Part shown: in pieces, positions 48,601 to 59,900 of the stretch | Layout of the letters: the number at the start of each line of letters is the position of its first letter | Numbering within the stretch: position 1 is the stretch's first letter | From: Ferribacterium limneticum | Lineage (GTDB): Bacteria > Pseudomonadota > Gammaproteobacteria > Burkholderiales > Rhodocyclaceae | Assembly (NCBI RefSeq): GCF_020510585.1 | Contig: NZ_CP075190.1 | Location: 248,001 to 312,000 of the forward strand | Length of the DNA stretch: 64,000 nt | Direction: 5' to 3' | Notes under the pieces: generated by a model | The model's database searches: none | What the model saw: only the letters and a program-made list of their open reading frames with translations | Told to the model about the DNA's origin: nothing | Program-made: the position numbers and the translations under genes

Positions 48601-48630
48601 TTTTGGCCATTTTTTCCGGTTGACCGTAAC
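48598..48630 (+). repeat. Dispersed repeat, copy 6
   Basis: CATTTTTGGCCATTTTTT followed by CCGGTTGACCGTAAC. Its left end supplies the start codon of the minus-strand AraC gene. Confidence 0.8.
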
Positions 48631-48651
48631 ACTCTATCACCTTGGCGGAAT

Positions 48652-48679
48652 TTGCACGATTGTCGTCATTCGCAACAAT
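48652..48679 (+). promoter_or_regulatory. Candidate promoter for icmF
   Basis: TTGCAC, a 16 bp spacer, AACAAT. An ATTGT/ACAAT inverted repeat spans the spacer and may be an operator. Confidence 0.4.
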
Positions 48680-48741
48680 GGCGTCGGGCGAAAAGGGGCC
48701 TACCATGGTCGCCTTTCCATCTTTTCGATGAGGCTGGTGTC

Positions 48742-51700
48742 ATGACCGATCTTTCCGTTGCCAAGAAGCTTTCCCCGTACAAGCCCAAGCACAAGGTGCG
48801 TTTTGTCACCGCCGCCTCGCTGTTCGACGGCCACGATGCCTCGATCAACATCATGCGCCGCATCCTGCAATCGACCGGGTCCGAAGTGATCCACCTCGGC
48901 CACAACCGCTCGGTGCAGGAAATCGTCAATGCCGCGCTGCAGGAAGACGTCCAGGGCATCTGCATCACCTCGTATCAGGGTGGTCACGTCGAGTTCTTCA
49001 AGTACATGATCGATCTGCTCAAAGCCAACGGCGGCGCCAACATCAAGGTCTTCGGCGGTGGTGGCGGAGTGATCGTGCCATCCGAAATCAGAGAACTGCA
49101 CGACTATGGCGTGACCCGCATCTATGCGCCGGAAGATGGCGTACATATGGGGTTGCAGGGCATGATCAATGAGGTTGTGCAGAATGCTGACTTCGATGTC
49201 GCCGATGAAGGCGTGCCGAGTGTCGAGCAGGCGCTGGCCGGTTTGCAGGCCGGCGACAAGCGTCTGCTGGCTCGCCTCATCACGCTGCTCGAAAACGGCG
49301 AAGCGCCGGCCCTCAAGGAGCCGCTGCTCAAGGCCGCTGCCGCGCTCGAAACGCCGGTCCTCGGCATTACCGGTACCGGCGGTGCCGGCAAGTCATCGCT
49401 GACCGACGAACTCGTTCGCCGCTTCCGCCTCGATCAAAATGATAGCGTCAAGATCGGCATGATCTCGATCGACCCGTCGCGCAAGCGGACCGGCGGCGCC
49501 CTGCTCGGCGACCGCATCCGCATGAACGCCATCGAACATCCGAACATTTTCATGCGTTCGCTGGCTACCCGCGACACCGGTTCCGAAATTTCCGTCGCGC
49601 TGCCCGAGGTCATCGCCGCCTGCAAGCTGGCTGGTTTCGATCTGGTCATCGTCGAAACCTCCGGCATCGGCCAGGGCAATGCGGCCATCGTGCCCTTCGT
49701 CGATCTGTCGCTCTACGTCATGACGCCGGAGTTCGGCGCCGCCTCGCAACTCGAGAAGATCGACATGCTCGATTTCGCCGATTTTGTCGCCATCAACAAA
49801 TTCGACCGCAAGGGTGCCGAGGATGCGCTGCGCGACGTGCGCAAGCAGTACCAGCGCAACCGCGAGGCCTTCACGACGCCGACCGACGATATGCCGGTGT
49901 TCGGCACGCAGGCTGCCCGCTTCAACGACGATGGCGTTACCGCGCTGTATCAGGCGCTGGTGCCGGCGCTGACCGAGAAGGGGCTCAAGCTCAAGCCGGG
50001 TCTGTTGCCCGTTGTTACCGTCAAACAGTCGTCGACCCAGCGCGCCATCGTGCCGGCCCAGCGCGTGCGCTATCTGGCCGAGATCGCCGACACGTTGCGC
50101 GGTTACCACGCGCATACCGAAGAACAGGTGAAGATTGCCCGCGAACGCCAGTCGCTGCGCATCTCGAAAGGCATTTTTGCCGCCTGCGACAAGTCGACCG
50201 TAGACTTTGACGAAATGGCCGCCTTCAAGGACAGCCAGCAGGATCCGAAAGCGAAGAAGCTGCTCGACATGTGGCCGGCCACCGTCGAAGCCTATGCCGG
50301 CGATGAATACGTCGTAAAAATCCGCGACAAGGAAATCCGCACCAAGCTGGTTTCCGAATCGTTGTCCGGCACCAAGATCAAGAAGGTCATCCTGCCCAAG
50401 TTCGGCGACGATGGCGAAACCCTGCGCTTCCTGATGCGCGAGAACGTTCCCGGCTCCTTCCCTTACACCGCCGGCGTCTTTGCCTTCAAGCGCGAAGGTG
50501 AGGATCCGACCCGGATGTTCGCCGGCGAAGGCGATGCTTTCCGCACCAACCGCCGCTTCAAGCGCGTTTCCGAGGGCATGCCGGCCAAGCGCCTGTCCAC
50601 CGCCTTCGACTCGGTCACGCTATACGGCTGCGACCCCGACGAGCGCCCCGACATCTACGGCAAGATCGGCAATTCCGGCGTCTCGATTGCCACACTTGAC
50701 GACATGAAGGTGCTCTATGACGGTTTCGATCTGGTCAATCCGACCACCTCAGTCTCGATGACCATCAACGGCCCGGCGCCGATCATCCTGGCCTGCTTCT
50801 TCAACACGGCCATCGACCAACAGATGACCAAGTTCGAACAGGACAACGGCCGCCAGCCGACCGAAGACGAAGCCGAGAAGATTCGCGAATGGACGTTGTC
50901 CACCGTGCGCGGCACCGTGCAGGCCGATATTCTCAAGGAAGATCAGGGTCAGAACACCTGCATCTTCAGCACCGAATTCGCCCTCAAGATGATGGGCGAC
51001 ATCCAGGAGTTCTTCGTCCATAACCAGGTGCAGAACTTCTACTCGGTGTCGATTTCCGGTTATCACATCGCCGAGGCCGGCGCCAACCCGATCAGCCAGC
51101 TCGCCTTCACGCTCTCCAACGGCTTTACCTACGTGGAAAGCTATCTGGCGCGCGGCATGAAGATCGACGATTTTGCGCCCAACCTCTCCTTCTTCTTCAG
51201 CAACGGCATGGACCCGGAATACTCGGTGATCGGCCGCGTCGCCCGCCGCATCTGGGCGGTGGCGATGAAGAACAAGTACGGCGCCAACGAACGCAGTCAG
51301 AAGCTCAAGTACCACATCCAGACTTCCGGCCGCTCGCTGCATGCGCAGGAAATGGACTTCAACGACATCCGTACGACCTTGCAGGCGCTGATTGCCATCT
51401 ACGACAACTGCAACAGCCTGCACACCAACGCCTACGACGAAGCGATCACTACGCCGACGGAAGAAAGTGTGCGGCGCGCCATGGCCATCCAGCTCATCAT
51501 CAACCGCGAATGGGGCGTCGCCAAGAACGAGAACCCGAACCAGGGCGCTTTCGTCATTGACGAACTGACCGATCTCGTCGAAGAGGCCGTGCTCAAGGAG
51601 TTCGAAGCCATCGCCTCGCGCGGCGGCGTGCTCGGTGCCATGGAAACCGGCTACCAGCGCGGCAAGATCCAGGAAGAATCGATGTACTACGAGCACAAGA

Positions 51701-52005
51701 AGCACGATGGCTCCTACCCGATCATCGGCGTGAACACCTTCCTCAACCCGAAGGGCATGGCCCAGCAGGAGATCGAACTGGCTCGTTCGAGCGAGGAAGA
51801 AAAGCAGTCGCAGATCAAGCGCCTGCGCGACTTCCAGACACGCCATGCCGCCCTGTCACCAGCCATGCTGGCCAAGCTCAAGCAGACGGTGATCGAAGAT
51901 GGCAACGTCTTCGCCGTGCTGGTCGATGCGGTCAAATGCTGCTCGCTCGGCCAGATCAGCACGGCGCTCTATGAAGTCGGCGGCCAATACCGGCGCAGCA
52001 TGTAA
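48742..52005 (+). CDS. icmF: Fused isobutyryl-CoA mutase (IcmF)
   Basis: A 1,087-residue adenosylcobalamin enzyme interconverting isobutyryl-CoA and n-butyryl-CoA. The order is B12-binding domain (base-off ligand H31 in LFDGHDAS), then a MeaI-type G-protein chaperone with P-loop GTGGAGKSS (K217) and NKFD, then the mutase TIM barrel ([40 protein letters not shown]). The arrangement separates it from methylmalonyl-CoA mutase. The B12 motif ends in Ser where DxHxxG has Gly. ATG 48742 is preceded by GAGG; the frame extends upstream inside the AraC gene without meaning. It is the B12 enzyme, not the type VI secretion IcmF. It links valine or branched-acid breakdown to beta-oxidation. Confidence 0.95.
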   Translation: MTDLSVAKKLSPYKPKHKVRFVTAASLFDGHDASINIMRRILQSTGSEVIHLGHNRSVQEIVNAALQEDVQGICITSYQGGHVEFFKYMIDLLKANGGANIKVFGGGGGVIVPSEIRELHDYGVTRIYAPEDGVHMGLQGMINEVVQNADFDVADEGVPSVEQALAGLQAGDKRLLARLITLLENGEAPALKEPLLKAAAALETPVLGITGTGGAGKSSLTDELVRRFRLDQNDSVKIGMISIDPSRKRTGGALLGDRIRMNAIEHPNIFMRSLATRDTGSEISVALPEVIAACKLAGFDLVIVETSGIGQGNAAIVPFVDLSLYVMTPEFGAASQLEKIDMLDFADFVAINKFDRKGAEDALRDVRKQYQRNREAFTTPTDDMPVFGTQAARFNDDGVTALYQALVPALTEKGLKLKPGLLPVVTVKQSSTQRAIVPAQRVRYLAEIADTLRGYHAHTEEQVKIARERQSLRISKGIFAACDKSTVDFDEMAAFKDSQQDPKAKKLLDMWPATVEAYAGDEYVVKIRDKEIRTKLVSESLSGTKIKKVILPKFGDDGETLRFLMRENVPGSFPYTAGVFAFKREGEDPTRMFAGEGDAFRTNRRFKRVSEGMPAKRLSTAFDSVTLYGCDPDERPDIYGKIGNSGVSIATLDDMKVLYDGFDLVNPTTSVSMTINGPAPIILACFFNTAIDQQMTKFEQDNGRQPTEDEAEKIREWTLSTVRGTVQADILKEDQGQNTCIFSTEFALKMMGDIQEFFVHNQVQNFYSVSISGYHIAEAGANPISQLAFTLSNGFTYVESYLARGMKIDDFAPNLSFFFSNGMDPEYSVIGRVARRIWAVAMKNKYGANERSQKLKYHIQTSGRSLHAQEMDFNDIRTTLQALIAIYDNCNSLHTNAYDEAITTPTEESVRRAMAIQLIINREWGVAKNENPNQGAFVIDELTDLVEEAVLKEFEAIASRGGVLGAMETGYQRGKIQEESMYYEHKKHDGSYPIIGVNTFLNPKGMAQQEIELARSSEEEKQSQIKRLRDFQTRHAALSPAMLAKLKQTVIEDGNVFAVLVDAVKCCSLGQISTALYEVGGQYRRSM

Positions 52006-52064
52006 AACCTTCTTCAAAAGGAGAGCCGCGACTCCAGATTTGCAGGTTGAGAGGAGCAAACAAC

Positions 52065-52095
52065 ACGGCGAGGCTATGTACCTCGCCGTTTTTTT
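52065..52095 (+). terminator. Terminator after icmF
   Basis: ACGGCGAGG and CCTCGCCGT form a perfect nine-base stem, followed by seven T. It also touches the 3' end of the convergent gene at 52098. Confidence 0.93.
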
Positions 52096-52097
52096 GC

Positions 52098-52517
52098 TTA
52101 CTTGGCGGCGCCGGCCGGGGCCGTCAGTGGCGGGGCAACGGCAGGCGCCGTCGACACAGGCTGTTCATTGACTGGGCGTGCATCGGTGACGAAATACTCG
52201 GTTTCGCCGAAGCAGTTGGATGGAACGAATTTGTGCTGCTCGTAGATCAGGACGACACGCTGTCCGGCCATTGCGTTGATCCGGGCGGCAACTGCCTCGT
52301 CGCGTACCGAAAACTCGAAACGGTCGGGAATGGCGCCCGGCATGGTGACCATGGCGATCTCGCCTTCCCAGGTCTTGCACAGCCAGCCCTTACGCGACAG
52401 CTTCTGGATATACCCGGCCCGCTCGCCTTCGGAATAACTCCAGGTCAGGGTCAGCCAGACCCAGGCAACAGCGGCCAGCAGCACCAGCCCAATAAAGATA
52501 AAAGTGGCACGGATCAT
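52098..52517 (-). CDS. Conserved small membrane-anchored protein
   Basis: A 139-residue protein with one N-terminal membrane helix (FIFIGLVLLAAVAWVWLTL) and a short conserved body: YSEGERAGYIQKLSRKGWLC, KTWEGEIAMV and YEQHKFVPSNCFGETEY. The C-terminal tail is Pro/Ala-rich. Similar proteins are widespread in betaproteobacteria and, as I recall, some carry the misleading label 6-phosphogluconate dehydrogenase; nothing supports that activity. ATG 52517 is chosen over TTG 52529 because GGGG lies six bases upstream. Confidence 0.75.
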   Translation of the reverse strand: MIRATFIFIGLVLLAAVAWVWLTLTWSYSEGERAGYIQKLSRKGWLCKTWEGEIAMVTMPGAIPDRFEFSVRDEAVAARINAMAGQRVVLIYEQHKFVPSNCFGETEYFVTDARPVNEQPVSTAPAVAPPLTAPAGAAK

Positions 52518-52564
52518 CAACAGCCCCAAAGTTTGTCAGTGCATCATTATGACAAAGGCGGAGC

Positions 52565-52747
52565 GTGGCTCAACTACTACCTTCGGAAACCATCAGTTCC
52601 CTATGTACGACGATAGCCTCGGTTTTCTTTCTGTTGTTCTGTCTTGCAGTCTTGTGCCAAGCTTGCCGCAAATATAAATTTCCCCTTGCAGTACCCGGCA
52701 ACGGAGGAGGTGAGCCCCTCCTCATGAAATCAGGATATCTGGGATGA
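52565..52747 (+). CDS. Possible small membrane protein upstream of the GT2 gene
   Basis: A 60-residue frame starting with GTG, with one hydrophobic segment (TTIASVFFLLFCLAVLCQA). Its stop overlaps the glycosyltransferase start as ATGA. The overlap and hydrophobic helix hint at a real coupled gene; the start site is poorly supported (the GGAG sits one base from GTG) and base composition is lower in GC than neighbours. Confidence 0.3.
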   Translation: MAQLLPSETISSLCTTIASVFFLLFCLAVLCQACRKYKFPLAVPGNGGGEPLLMKSGYLG

Positions 52748-53640
52748 CTACAACCTGGTCCATCGCTGTATTCGCTCACAACGAGGCCACCAACATTGCT
52801 GCCACGCTGGGAAGCATCTGTGTTGTCGAAGATGGCATTACGATCCGGGTGGTTGTCTTGGCCAATGGCTGCAGCGACCGCACTGCGAGCATTGTTCGGG
52901 AGCTCGCTACGCTGAATAACAATCTCCAGGTGATCGAGATTCCCTTGGCAGACAAGGCGAATGCATGGAATCTGTACATCCATGAAATTTCGGCAAACTC
53001 ATCTCTGAGTGTTGCCGAGATGCATGTTTTTATTGACGGAGATGTGCAGGTCGAATCCGGTTCTTTGAAGGCCCTTGCGGCTGCATTTGAGCAAGCGCCG
53101 ACCGCAAATGCTGCGGGCGCCCTGCCTGTTACCGGGCGGGACCGCGAAGCCTGGCGTCGGCGGATGCTGGCGAACGGGACGCTGGCCGGCGGACTGTATG
53201 CGTTGCGAGGAAGTTTTGTCGAGCGCATTCGTCGACGCGGAATACGCATACCTCAAGGGTTGATTGGGGAAGACTGGCTGGTATCGCTCTTCGCAAAAAG
53301 CGATCTGCAGCCGCTGGCAGGCAATGGCTATGCCGTCTTGCGCATTGCGTTTCCATCCGGGGCTGGCTTCTCGTTTCGCTCGCTCGATCCCCGGCGCCTC
53401 AAGGATTGGCATACCTACCTGCGTCGACTTTGGCGTTATGCCTTGCGTGGTGTTCAATTTGAGATGCTTTTCGGATGGCTGATGCATCAGCCTCCGGAGG
53501 CGCTGCCCCCGAATATGGAGCAGGTTTATCGCCAAGCACTACCGCCATCGAGATTGAAATGGATTGGGCCAACTTCGCCCCTGCGTTTCCTCGCTATTCA
53601 GCGGATCAGGTTGCTGCGGGCAAGGAAATCGCCAAACTAA
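52744..53640 (+). CDS. Family 2 glycosyltransferase
   Basis: A 298-residue GT-A fold glycosyltransferase without membrane helices. SIAVFAHNEATNIAATLGSI begins the fold, NGCSDRT is the nucleotide-binding region, VFIDGDVQ holds the DxD-type metal site, and GEDWLVSLF holds the catalytic acidic pair. The donor and acceptor are unknown; capsule, lipopolysaccharide or protein glycosylation are possible. AGGA lies about nine bases upstream of the ATG. No other polysaccharide gene is adjacent. Confidence 0.85.
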   Translation: MTTTWSIAVFAHNEATNIAATLGSICVVEDGITIRVVVLANGCSDRTASIVRELATLNNNLQVIEIPLADKANAWNLYIHEISANSSLSVAEMHVFIDGDVQVESGSLKALAAAFEQAPTANAAGALPVTGRDREAWRRRMLANGTLAGGLYALRGSFVERIRRRGIRIPQGLIGEDWLVSLFAKSDLQPLAGNGYAVLRIAFPSGAGFSFRSLDPRRLKDWHTYLRRLWRYALRGVQFEMLFGWLMHQPPEALPPNMEQVYRQALPPSRLKWIGPTSPLRFLAIQRIRLLRARKSPN

Positions 53641-53706
53641 TGGCGGAATAACCCCAAATGGTTTTACTGAATTGCCTTTGGGCTATGGCGGCACGAGTAG
53701 TTGTGG

Positions 53707-53726
53707 ATTCCCGCCTTCGCAGGAAT
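53707..53726. repeat. dRS3-like inverted repeat
   Basis: ATTCCCGCCTTCGCAGGAAT fits the ATTCCC-N8-GGGAAT pattern of neisserial dRS3 elements with one mismatch. It lies just left of dispersed repeat copy 7. Confidence 0.5.
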
Positions 53727-53733
53727 GGCGGGG

Positions 53734-53792
53734 GATTTCAGTTTTGGCTGTTTTTTACGGTAGACCGTAGCAAGCCCGGTTGACCGTAGGAA
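53734..53792 (+). repeat. Dispersed repeat, copy 7 (expanded)
   Basis: TTTTTTACGGTAGACCGTAG is followed by a second core, CCCGGTTGACCGTAGGAATC. Both abut the crp relic. The corresponding copy 9 next to the complete crp gene has a single core. Confidence 0.75.
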
Positions 53793-53936
53793 TCAGTCGC
53801 CGAAGCTACGCAGTCCATCCAGATCAAGAATATTGATCGCGCCGTACTCGCTGCGCACCAGCCCGGCATCCTCGAGCACCTTGAGCGTCTTATTGGCCCG
53901 CTGCCTGCCCCCCGGATGCCTGGCCAGCTTTGTCAA
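53793..53936 (-). pseudogene. Relic of the 3' end of a Crp/Fnr-family gene
   Basis: Read on the minus strand, 47 codons and a stop give a C-terminal fragment that includes RQRANKTLKVLEDAG and NILDLDGLRSFGD. The complete crp gene at 62771-63445 reads RQRANQALKVLEDAG and NILDLDGLRSFGD at its end. By hand alignment the last ~109 bases show about 13 mismatches. The fragment covers the recognition helix and wing only and has no start. It begins immediately after the autotransporter stop codon, in the same frame. Confidence 0.85.
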
Positions 53937-56900
53937 TCAGAAGGGCATCGCAACCTTTATCCCAATCGCGTTGGCGGTGCTGTGGTTCGAAAATTGGCCA
54001 CTGTATTCCAGACGCACGGTTGTGCCGCTCTTGCGCAGGATATCGACGCCAAAGACCAGATCGGCATAGGTTTTGTCGCTTTGCGTGCTGACGGTGAACG
54101 GCGCGACTCCGGAAGGTGCACCTTCCAGGCTGGCCGTGAAGTTCCGCTCATTGCTGCCCAGGAGTTGAGTCATTCCGACGCGCAGGTAGTGGCGAAGCAG
54201 GGTTCCCTCGTTACCAATGCTGCGTTCACCGCCGAATTCGACTGCCGGGTGGAGGGAAACCAGGGTGTCGGCTTCCTTTGCGACATGGAGGTTGGCACCG
54301 CCCGCCCCGCTCTCGGTATAAGCGTTGCGCGAGATATACGAAACACCTAGTCCCAACATCGGGCGCACATAGGCACCATCACTGGACATTACATCGTGGC
54401 TGATCCTCCCGTGCAGAGACGTTGACCACAGTTCCGGTTTGCCCTCGGCGTGCACGCCAGGATTGGCAACATCCACCAGGCGCCGGCTTTCGTAGTTTCC
54501 ATAAGCGGCGCTGAATGAAAGCGAAAGCCTCGTCGCATCAGCACGATGCTTGACGATAACGCCCCCTTCAAAGCGCTGGCCATTCACATCCGAATAGATC
54601 GATTTGAGCGCAGATTGCTGATAGGAAAGCCCGAAGCCAAGATGCACGTTGGCATTCACGGCTTTCTGAAATCCGCCGGCCATCGTGACGCTGTCCTGCA
54701 TGTAGCCAGGGTTCAGTTCACTTCGCTCCTGGTCGCGGAGGGTGCCGCCAAGTTGCATCCAGCTGCATTCCCCTTCGCGGATGAAGCGATAGTCCCCTTC
54801 CCTTTGCCGGCAGCTATGCATCGCGTCATTGAACCCCTGGCTGGCTGTCGACGACAGTGCCGAGAGGCTGCCCAGCGCGCCTGGGCCGAGTTTTTCATAC
54901 ACGGTGTTGAGGCTTGCATCGTCGGGCTGGGTAAATAAGGCGGCAATGTAGGGGGCCATGCTGCTTGAACCGCCTGCTGCCTGAATCGCGTTCAGGTGCA
55001 CGCCGATACGACGGGCATTGAGGTTGAGTGTTGCCGGGGCGAAGTTGATGTTGGTAGTAACCGCGATTTCATTCGCACTCGGATAAATCAGCGCATAACT
55101 GACGAGAGACGAGGCGGGGGCAAGTAAAGTGAGCCCGCTAGCGTTCGCTCCGTTGCTGGCGTTCAGGATGACACGCTGTTGCGTGCCGGTGCGCGCCATT
55201 CCGGTATCGATGGGATTCAGTTTCAGGCTACCGCCGACCTGTGCGCTGCCGACGATATCCAGGCGATCGCTGTTGTGGCCGGCCAGGCTCAGATCGAGCG
55301 TCATTGAGCCGATGCTGCTCTGGACGAGATTGCCGGTCAGCGTTGTGACTTGCGGGGTGCCCATGCCACCGGGTGACAGGATGCCGGCGTTGCTGAATGG
55401 CAAGCCGCTACCGATGGCAATTGTCGAAAGCGAGTTGAACAGGGCGCCACCGAGGTTGTTGAAACTGTTGCTGCCGCTTTCCAAGGCTACGTCGCCGTTG
55501 ATCGTGCCGTAGTTGTCGATACGTTCTGCGCCGCTGCCGCCAACGATGGCACGGCCGCTGAGGGCGGAAATCGCTCCACGATTGGTCACGGTGTTGCTGC
55601 TGCCGTTCAGCACATTGACCGCAGAGCCGCTGGCACTGCCACCACTGATCGAGCCGGCAAGGATGTTGACCGTGACGCTGCCGTTGCCCGCGGTGCCCAG
55701 GCTCTGGGCTACGATGCCATGCGCGTCTGCCCCTGAAATGATGATGTCGCCGGTACTGTTGACGATCACGTCCTGGCCCAGACCGCCATAAATGCGGCTG
55801 TTGGCCGTCCCGCTCGTGCCGCCAATGCTTTGTGCGACGATGCCGTGCGCGGCCGCGCCAAAGGTCTGGATGCTACCCTCGTGGCTGACCGTGACCGCGC
55901 CGCCAGAACCCCGGCCGCCGACGCTGCCGGCAAAACCGAAGCCGAATCCGACCTGGCCGCCAAGTCCGCCGCCACCGCCGATGCTTTGCGCCAGGATGCC
56001 AACGGCCCCGGTGCCGTGGGTGGTGATGTTGCCGGTGGTGCCGATCACGACCCCGCCACCATCGCCCGCGTTACCGCCACTGCCGCCGAGGGCGAAATTC
56101 TGGCCGAAGTCGCTGATGCCACGGTCGATGTTGCCGGCGTAGCCGCCACCGCCGCCAATGCTCTGGGCGAGGATGCCGTGAGCGACGACCCCGGTGGTGT
56201 CGATGTTGCCATTGATGATGACCTCAACCAGGCCCCCATCGCCGGCTGCGCCACCGCTGCCGCCGAGACCGATTTCGCCGTCGCCGCCAATGGCGCCGAT
56301 GCCACCCAGTCCGCCACCGCCGCCGATGCTTTGCGCCACGACGGCGATCGAGCCGGCACCGGTCGTCGTGATGCTACCGGTGTTCTCGACATAGACCCGC
56401 TGGCCACTGCCACTGGCGCCGCCCGAGCCACCGACCGTGAAGTGGATATCACCTTCGTCCTGCACGGGCAACAGATCGAGATACTGTTCATACTCTTCGG
56501 ATACGCCGAAGTCCTTCCAGTCCAGGCCGTGATAGCCGCCGCCGCCGATGCCGCCGCCCCCGCCGATGCTCTGCGCCAGAATGCCGTAGGCGTCGGCACC
56601 GCTGGTGCCGATACGATCATGGTTGTAGATGCTGACCGTGCCGCCATCCGCCGCACTGCCGCCGCTACCGCCGACACTCAACGTCGCGCCGACGCTGATG
56701 CTCATCGGATCGGGCGGTTCAGGTTGGTCGGGTTGCCAGTTCGATGGATCGATGCTGAGAATCATCGAGCGGGCATCGCCGCCGGTGCCGCCACCACCGC
56801 CGATGCTCTGGGCAAAGATGCCATGTGAACCGATGCCGACGGTTTCGATGGTCTTGTGGTTGTTGACCGTCACCGCGCCACCCGTCTGGCCGCTGCCGCC

Positions 56901-59900
56901 GCTGCCGCCGATGGCCATGACGAAGTCGACCTTGACCTCAAGTTGCTTGCTGACTTCTTCGTCGCTGGCGCCTTCGGGCATCGAGATGTTGGCGGTTGCG
57001 GCAATGCTCTTGCCGCCATCGCCGCCACCGCCGCCAACGCTTTGCGCGAAGATGCCGTGCGAGAAATCGCCTTCAGTCGTTATTTGCCCGTTGTTGGTCA
57101 CGTTGACCGTGCCGCCTGTGCCGCCTGTGCCGCCCGATCCGCCCAGGGAGAGCGCGATGTTGATGCTGCCGGTCGGGTATTCGTCCGGGATCGGGATCAT
57201 GCTGCTGAAATTGGCCATGACCGAGCCACTCGCGCCGCCTGAACCACCGCCACCGCCAATGCTCTGCGCCTTGATGCCGTAAGAGTATTCGCCTTGCGTA
57301 TCGATACTGCCGGTATTGGTCACATTCACCGTGCCGCCGTACTTGCCGTCGCCGCCATTGCCGCCCATGCTCAGTGACAGGCCGCCAAAGGCCGAGACGC
57401 CGCCGGTGATGCTCAGGCTACCGGCGCCACCGCCACCGCCGACGCTCTGGGCGAAGATGCCGTGGCTTTGCTCGCCTTCGGTGAAGATGCTGCTGCCGGA
57501 AAAAACATTGACCTCGCCGCCGTATCCCCCGCTGCCTCCGTTGCGACCGAAGCCGAAAACCATGGCGGCCGGGCCCAAGAGCGAGCTGGCAACGGTCGTT
57601 CCGGCGGCGCCGCCGCTGCCGCCGATACTTTGGGCCAGGATGCCGTAGGAGCGATCGCCCTTCGTCGTCAGGATGCCGCCGGTCGGACTGTCTTCAGTGC
57701 CGATATTGACCGTGTTGCCATAGCTGCCGCCACCGCCGGCGCCGCCGATCGCCACACTTGGGCTGATTCCCGCACCGATATTGCCCGAAAAGCTGAACCC
57801 GCCGGCGCCGCCGCTACCGCCGATGCTTTGGGCGAGAACGGCGTGGGCATCCGCCGCCTCGGTGGTGATGTCGCTGGCGCTCTGCACCGCTACGATGCCG
57901 CCGTGATTGCCGCTACCGCCGCTGCCGCCAATCGAGACTTGGGCGGTAATGCCGGCGCCGAGAGAACCGCTGCCGATGCTGGCGCTGATGGCGAAGCCCC
58001 CTTCGCCGCCGGCCCCGCCTATGCTTTGGGCCACGATCCCGTGCGAACCGATGCCATAGGTGTGGATGGTTCCGGAGACAGGATCGTCGACGGTGCCGAT
58101 GTAGACGTTTTTGCCAATGCCACCGCCGCCGCCGGTTCCGCCGAGACTCAGGGACAGGCCGCTGCTCTCGACAGAGGCAGAAATGGCGAATCCGCCTGAA
58201 CCGCCGCCGCCGCCAACGCTCTGGGCGAAAATGCCATAAGCGTTGATGCCATTGGTGGTGATCTCGCCCGCTGTCTTTATCATGACATCGTCAGCGTCGC
58301 CGCCGCGGGCACCATTGCCGCCGATGCTGATGGTGGCACTAATCCCGGTGCCGACGGAGATGGCGAAACCGCCGTTGCCGCCACCGCCACCGATACTCTG
58401 GGCGAAAATGGCATGCGAACGGTCGCCATCGGTCGTGATCTGGCTGTCGTCCAGCGTGGTGACATTGACTGCCTTGCCATCGCCGCCAACCTCCCCCTGG
58501 CCGCCTATGGCGACAGGCACACCGGCGCCGATGCTGATGGCGCTGCCGCCCGAGCCGCCGCCCCCGCCAATGCTTTGCGCGAAAATGCCATACGATTCAT
58601 TGGCATGGGTGTGCAGGGTGCCGCCATTCGTCACATTGACGACGTCGGCATCGCCGCCGCCGCCGCCGCTACCGCCAATCGTCACCAAGCCGGTGGAGCT
58701 GCCGCCGTTGCCACCGCCGCCGCCGATGCTCTGGGCAAAAATGGCATGCGACTGGATACCGTAGGTGTTGATCGTGCCGCGGTTGATGACATCGACCTGG
58801 CCGCCATTACTGGTGGCGCTGCCTTGACCGCCGATACTGACCAGACCGGAGACGCCGGCGCCATCGCCGCCGCCGCCGCCGACGCTTTGCGCGAAAATGC
58901 CGTGAGCGTATTCGGCATGGTTCGACGCGGCAACTGCGTTGCCGGTCGTGATACTGCCGTCGTTCTCGACCCAAACCTGCTTGCCCGCGCCGCCGGCGGC
59001 GCCAGAGCCTCCCAGGTTGGCGAAGAGGGCAAAGTCGCCATCCCCGCCGCCGCTGCCGCCACCGCCGCCAATGCTCTGGGCCAGAATGCCGTGGCTGTAG
59101 GCATTATTCGTCGTGATATTGCCGCTGGCCAGGTTGTAGACCGAAACGCTACCACCATCGCCGCCGGGCGAACCGCTGGCGCCATAGGCCCAGAAAAGCG
59201 CCCAGCTGGAGCCGCCGGTCCCGCCAAAGCCGCCGACGCTTTGTCCGTACAGGCCATAGGCATGACTGCCGCTGGTGCTGATACTGCCGGCGCTGCGCAG
59301 CACGACCGTATTGCCGACGCCAGCGACACCGCCGACGCCGGAATCGCCGGAAGACCCGCCATCGCCGCCTTTGCCGCCATTGCCGCCCAGGCTCTTGGCC
59401 CAGATGCCATGCGCCAGCTCGCCCGTCGTCGTGACGTTCCAGCTGCCATCGACGGTGACCAGTCCGCCCTGGCCGCCGGCGCCGCCATTGGCACCGTCCA
59501 TGGCGCCATTGGCGGTGCCGCCGTTGCCGCCGACGCCGCCGATGCTGATGGCGACGATGCCGGTCGCGTTTTTTCCGGTGGTGGTGATATTGGCGTCGCC
59601 GGTCACGTTGATCGTTCCGCCGATGCCGCCATTGCCGCCCGGCTGGCCATAGCGGACAGCGCTGTTGCCGCCGCCGCGTCCGCCGGCGCCGCCATCGCTC
59701 ATGGCAACGATGCCGCTGGATCTTTCGCCTGTTGTCGTGATCGTGCCGCTGGCGCTTGCGGTGACGTTGCCGGCAGCGCTGCCGTTGGTTCCGGCGCCGG
59801 CCGAGTGGCTGATGTTGCCATCCCATCCGGCGACGCCGGCACCGCCCTGGCTGTAGCCGTAGATGCCATGCGCGCCGCTGCCCGTTGTCTTGAGCCAGCC

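Noticed and set aside
48742-52005. Reading IcmF as the type VI secretion protein of the same name
   Set aside because: The sequence has B12-binding, G-protein and mutase domains; no other type VI genes occur in the window.
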